This document shows positions 58,836 to 64,000 of a stretch of 64,000 bases of DNA, piece by piece. Within the stretch, counting starts at the first letter, position 1, and each line of letters opens with the position of its first letter. Position numbers and translations under genes: made by a program. Below the pieces are notes generated by a model. It was not told the origin of the DNA. It saw only the letters and a program-made list of their open reading frames with translations, and searched no databases. This stretch comes from Phascolomyces articulosus (taxonomy: Eukaryota > Mucoromycota > Mucoromycetes > Mucorales > Lichtheimiaceae), in contig JAIXMP010000037.1 of NCBI GenBank assembly GCA_025677815.1, forward strand, positions 349,036 to 413,035. The letters run 5' to 3'.

Positions 58836-61800
58836 CAGGTCGTGAATACAATTTTATCTTTGGCAAGATTAAATCTCAAAGTCAAACATTCTTCTTCTAA
58901 TGAAGAACGACGTTCAAAACAAAATGGCAATAACAAATCACTCACTACACCACGATCTGATAAACGACGATCCTCCTTTCCACGATTATTAAAAGCCATG
59001 GATAACTATCATTCTCACGAACACCATCATAAAAAAGAAGCTTCCTCTTTACGTCAACAACGGTCCCCTTCTCATAAACAACACAATCATCATCATTCAG
59101 GTGAAGAAGCATCACGTAATGGATATCGACATGTAAAATCCATATTTGGCCAACAACCTAATGTGGATGCAACAAATCGAGTAACACGTACCACTGATAT
59201 CAGTCGTATCAGCGAAAAAGCAGAAGCATTACGAAGGACCTATCGATCCAATATTCAACAACGACCTACACTGGATAGTGGATATAGTACTATGGCAGCA
59301 CGCGGTCATCATGGTGAATCCAGACGACGGCGGCAACATCAAAGAGGGAGTACAATGACGGATTCCTCTTGTTCCTCTACAGAGGAGTACGAAGAGGAGG
59401 ATCGAGAGGCGACAACGGAAACGATGAATACGATGATAACTATGGACACAGACGCTGAGGAGAACAAGGAGAATTATGTCAAGGAGAAGGAAAATATTCA
59501 TCGAACATCCACTGGTTCCACTGATACCACTATGAGTGATCCAATTTCAATACACGTGGTCATGCAGGGTACGACGGCAAGTGATAAATACAATGAGGAT
59601 GTTCACTATGTGAATCATATCCATGTCGATGATGATGATGAATTTGATACCTTACGATTATTACATGCTCCTTATCCAATACCTTCTCGATCGACACCTG
59701 CTACTTTACGCATCAAGAATAGTCAAAATACTTTACATTCCGCCGATGATGCGAATGAAAAACGTTGGGATCATTTGGTGGAAACCGAACCTAATCATTC
59801 TGATTCTTTACATCCTGATGCGAACACAAAAGCAAAAGAACCTACAACCACCAAGGTGGTTTTACGCGATGAACAAGGTCAACCCATGACATATTATGTA
59901 AGTATTTAGTTGATTTCTATTTTATATACATTTCTTATTTTACTAAATGGTATATTTAATTTCTATATAGCATCTTGGTAATTGTATTGGAAAAGGTCAA
60001 TTTGGTGCCGTTTATAGGTAAATTTTTTACCATGGATGATTTCTCCTTCTCACTTTTATCTTTTCCCCTTCATCAAGGGAAAGAAAAAAAAAAGACGGAT
60101 ACTGATATATTTTATACACTATTATTATTATTATTATTATAGAGCATTGGATATCCAAACGGGTGAGATTGTAGCTATTAAACGCATCAAGATCGAAGAT
60201 GTGGATGTAGATCATGAAATTATGGTAAATATAGGATACAAGATCTTTTACATTATTATAAATAATTTATATATATATATATATATATATACATAATAAG
60301 AGATACGAAAAAGCTTTAACCTTAAGTTTAATTCCCTTTTTTTCTTTTACTATAGCAAGAAGTAGAATTATTAAAAGATATGGATAATCCTAATATTGTT
60401 CGTTATCTTGGTTCCGTTCGAGACGAATCTCATTTAAACATTGTCTTGGAGTAAGTCTATTTTATTTATATTTGAAATTAAAGTATAAAGTGACTCAATT
60501 TATTTTCACTTCAAATAGATACATTGAAAATGGTTCCATTTTATCTACATTAAAAGCATTTGGCAGTTTACCTGAAAAACTAGTTGCTTCCTATACCCAA
60601 AAAATCCTTTCCGGATTAGCCTATCTTCATGAACACGAGGTAATAATTTTTATTTATTTATTTTATGACTATGAGGAGAGAGAAAGAGATTAAGAGAAAG
60701 GGAGAGACACAAAAAAAAAGAGATGAATGATAAGAAGAGGAAGAGGAGGCATATATATTGTTTGCCTCTGCCCACTTCTTCTACTTTTCTCCCTTTCCCC
60801 TTCCAATACTTGGAGCCTCCTTCTTTTATAATTATTATTATAATGATTCTTTATTTTTTTTTGGATAAAATCGTTAATTATTATTTACAAATTGAATACT
60901 ATTAGGTGGCCCATTGTGATTTAAAAGCGGCCAATATTCTTACCACCAAAACGGGTGATGTCAAACTGACGGATTTTGGTGTCTCCTTGAATCTAAGGAT
61001 CAAGCAAGATGATATGGGAGCACCTGCAGGTACACCCAATTGGATGGCTCCCGAAGTGATTGAGCTCAAAGGAGCTTCGACAAAATCCGATATCTGGTCC
61101 TTGGGTTGTACCATTGTTGAAATGATGACAGGAAAGCCACCTTATGCTGACATGATTGCCATGTCGGCCCTTTATCATATTGTTGAGGATGAAGAACCTC
61201 CTATCCCAGATCATCTTTCTGAGGTATGTATAAAATAGGGCCCATCAGGAAGAGGAGAGGATGTTGATGATGACGGGAGAAAAGAACTAACAATTCTATT
61301 TTATCTTATAGTCACTCCAAGACTTTTTAAATGCATGCTTTCAAAAAGATCCTGAACATCGTCCTAAAGCCTATGATTTAATGCAGCATCCTTGGGTGAT
61401 CAATTCTACCACTACAACAACGACCACAACAACTTCTACCACAACAACAACAGCTTGCTCTGTACCTCCTTTGACACCTTCCACCTCTGCAGATGAATTG
61501 ACAATTTCTGATACCACAAAAGATAAATCTTCTTCTTCCCCCAAATCAGATGATGATGATATTGATTTATCCATGATTTATGAATATATGCGGGCTAATC
61601 CTACCATGGATTTACAACGTGTACCTGCTCCTCATATTCGTAAACGAGAAATCATTGAACATCAATTCGTGAAATCCACCTTTGGTAAAGCCATTGCTTG
61701 TAAAGTATGTCTTGTCACTGTTAAGAAACATGCCGTTTTCTGTGAAGGTAAAAAAAAAAAAAAAAACTTTACTTTCTATTCGTATATAGTGTGTCCATCA

Positions 61801-62095
61801 TATCCCAAACTCATTGATTTTTTATATGTTTAGCATGTGCATTAATTTGTCATGAAAAATGTCGTCAAAATGCTGCATCCTGCAGACCAATTTTCCCATC
61901 GACGCATCCAAAGGTATTTTACTACTTAATTCTAGTGAGATTATCATTTTGAAAACAACAAAAAAAGCTTATTTTTGTTTTCCTTTGTTTCAATAGCAAC
62001 CCAAATCAAATCGTCGTGATTCTTTCCCTCTGGCTACTTCTGAACCTCGTCAACATAACAGCAAGTTGCAAAAGATGCTGGCATCTTGTGAGTAA
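57687..62095 (+). CDS. CH-domain / SepH-Cdc7-like protein kinase / C1-domain protein
   Basis: An 895-aa Ser/Thr kinase of the Ste11/Cdc15/SepH type. Thirteen exons: 57687-57865, 58103-58169, 58444-58482, 58674-58739, 58839-59897, 59971-60017, 60143-60224, 60356-60450, 60519-60639, 60906-61223, 61312-61747, 61834-61913 and 61997-62095. Residues about 25-135 form a calponin-homology domain ([37 protein letters not shown]). A 330-residue disordered, His/Ser/Arg-rich linker follows. The kinase domain (471 to about 725) has [28 protein letters not shown] and [15 protein letters not shown] replaces the usual HRD. The APE and [17 protein letters not shown] regions match SepH/Cdc7, which trigger septation. 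Residues about 808-855 are a C1 zinc domain (H...C-K-V-C...C-x2-C...H-x2-C...C). Actin or microtubule anchoring by CH and membrane or GTPase binding by C1 are inferences. Confidence 0.88.
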
Positions 62096-64000
62096 TAAAA
62101 AAAAATAATAATATTCACTGGGAAATGAATTTTTTATCACTCACATGGGTTTTCTTTCTTTTATTAGTGTACCTTTAAATTATTTTACTATTATTTTTAT
62201 CATATAACTACAACAAATTATTACAGCACCAAATATACACACACTCATACAATTGAACATGACTATTGTATTGTACGTCGATCGATCGATACAAGTCAAC
62301 TATTATTATCATGATACTACAACAACCTTTTTTTTATCCATACATCATTCTTATCTCATCCTCATCAAACCAACAATTTTATCACGATTTTTTTTATATC
62401 CCAACAACAAAAACAACCATCTCATATTCGACATATAATTTCATTCTTTCTTCGTTGTTATGATTTTTTTTGGCCCATTTCCCTTCTTCTTTAGGCGCAG
62501 GCGACAGCAAAGAAAAAAAAGATCATTTCAACAAGTGAGAGGATGCAATGATAATATGTGACAATGAAACGAATTTTCTATTTTTTTTTTTCTTACTCGT
62601 TTAAAACCATTATAAAAAACACATAATTATTCCCTTTTATTTTTTTTCCTTAATACAAAAAAAAAAACCACAGCCACTCATCCATCCAACCACACCATCA
62701 TAGACTTTCACGAAACTTTCTCTTGTTCCACCTCCTCTTTTTATTACACGTCTTCTCCCTCTCTATCATACACATACGTTGAATATACTTTACATATTCA
62801 AGGATGACTTATTTCGATATTTTCTATAGAGATGACTATTATTATTATTATTATTTGTACCATATTTCCCTTATTGATTTTTTTTTTGTAAATTGTACAC
62901 AGTTCCGTTATATTTTTTTTTCTTATTTTCTTTTTCTGAATATAAATCATTATCGTTTGTTCTTTTTTTCTCTCTCTCTCTCTCTCTCTCTAGCTATATA
63001 TTATGAGCTAGTTGATATATTTACATCATTATATTTATTATTATTCTTATTATTATTTTACCATATATAAAAACATTACGTATTATTATTCAAATGGTAT
63101 ATAACAATCAATATATATATACAATGTTTATTAATGGGTTCTGTTGTTATTTATTTACAATTAATCTACTGCACGTATATAGAACCTTATCCACATGTCG
63201 TTCAGCATACTCAATCAATGGAAAAGTAATATTGTAACTATTTATTGTGATCAATTTCGTTCACCGTTCCTGTTTTCCCTTCATTCTTTTTTTTTTTTTT
63301 GTATCAATCGATGTACATAACCCTTGATTTGTGATATCCAAATCAACCAAAATCAGGCGTCATTAGCATTTCATCGTCCATATCTAGTATTTTTTCAAAA
63401 TAAACAAAAGTGACTTGATCCCCTAGTTTTTGAAGAAGGCATTTGGTTGTTGAAAGAATGACACTATGTAATGATTCCAAAGAGATATCACTTAATTTTT
63501 TGATTTGTATCGCCAAGAACATTCAATAGATCATCAGTGATTTCATTGCATATTTTTTTAGGTAAAGTAAATCATCTCTTAGAATGAATGCGTGTACAGA
63601 TCAATACTGATGAATAATCAAAAATAAATATAACAAACATTTCTTTTATTGTTTATAACAACAATCATTGTATTTTATTGGTATTGCTGTTATCATTAAA
63701 GGAAATAATATAAGGCACTGCTAATATGTGGTGATTAAGTATATGATAATGTATCCGTGGTCCGTACTTTTGGTCATTACTGTAATTCATTTTTTCTATT
63801 GAATAATCCATAAAATACCTTTAATAAATCCCTGTCTTCTTGAAAAAACAACACCATTTTCTTGGGCGTTATTATACTACCTTTTTTTTCGCAAGTAGAT
63901 CTTGTATCAATTGCATTATGATTTAATGTACTGCGCATTTTTTTGTTTGATGATATAATTATAGGCACCACTATCATCATCTCAATATCAGAAACCTTCA
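62096..64000. other. 3' flank of the kinase gene and low-complexity DNA
   Basis: Dominated by T/C-rich and ATT-rich tracts, including a (CT)n run at about 62970-62990. Nothing convincing before the possible partial gene on the minus strand at the right edge. Confidence 0.5.
63345..64000 (-). CDS. Possible 3' end of an unknown minus-strand gene
   Basis: On the minus strand an open frame enters from the right edge (KVSDIEMMIVV, then SIITPKKMVLFFQEDRDLL) and closes at about 63777. Further on, protein-like stretches in other frames (ITDDLLNVLGDTNQ at about 63508-63555; SLESLHSVILSTTKCLLQKL at about 63420-63490; MDDEMLMTPDFG at about 63350-63385) could be exons of the same gene, but I could not join them with good splice sites. 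No family recognised. Confidence 0.3.

Noticed and set aside
1..64000. CRISPR array or prokaryotic operons
   Set aside because: No regularly spaced direct repeats; introns and gene content are clearly eukaryotic.

Overview
The window looks like nuclear DNA of an early-diverging filamentous fungus, most likely Mucoromycota (Mucorales). It is AT-rich, with many short introns (about 50-180 nt, mostly GTAAGT/GTATGT donors and TAG/CAG acceptors). It carries fungal genes (Gcn20, eIF2B delta, V-ATPase subunit C, IF1, Kre9/Knh1-type GPI protein, SepH/Cdc7-like kinase) and long AT-rich spacers full of homopolymers and TA microsatellites. Species cannot be named from sequence alone. Most gene models were assembled by hand from the reading frames, and every multi-exon model given with exon coordinates keeps a continuous reading frame across all its junctions.

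Layout. 1-15 kb: the 3' part of a tyrosyl-DNA phosphodiesterase 1 (+); an MFS/ACS-type permease (+); a Gfo/Idh/MocA oxidoreductase (+); eIF2B delta (+); and a second, paralogous MFS permease (-). The two permeases face each other around the dehydrogenase and eIF2B delta. 16.7-23.3 kb: a complete-looking KDZ (Kyakuja-Dileera-Zisupton) DNA transposon of about 6.6 kb. It has 102-bp near-identical terminal inverted repeats extended by a diverged outer section, an 8-bp target-site duplication, an uninterrupted 14-exon transposase and a second 7-exon gene of unknown function. 23.4-24.9 kb: a decayed unknown gene.

26-39 kb: two paralogous short-chain dehydrogenases (both -), products of a segmental duplication that includes their upstream DNA. 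Between them lie a Kre9/Knh1-like cell-wall protein (+) and a single-exon HET-domain protein (-). 41.8-55.7 kb: mitochondrial ribosomal protein bL32m (-), an unknown low-complexity protein (+), ATPase inhibitor IF1 (-), V-ATPase subunit C (-) and the ABC-F ATPase Gcn20 (-). 57.7-62.1 kb: a 13-exon protein kinase (+) of the SepH/Cdc7 septation/MAPKKK type, with an unusual N-terminal calponin-homology domain and a C-terminal C1 zinc domain. The last 1.9 kb hold little beyond a possible partial gene running off the right edge.

Functionally the window mixes housekeeping genes (translation initiation and its Gcn control, mitochondrial translation and ATP synthase, vacuolar acidification, DNA repair) with accessory loci (transporters, oxidoreductases, HET protein, transposon). 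The most notable items are the intact KDZ element with its uncharacterised partner gene, and the CH-kinase-C1 architecture.
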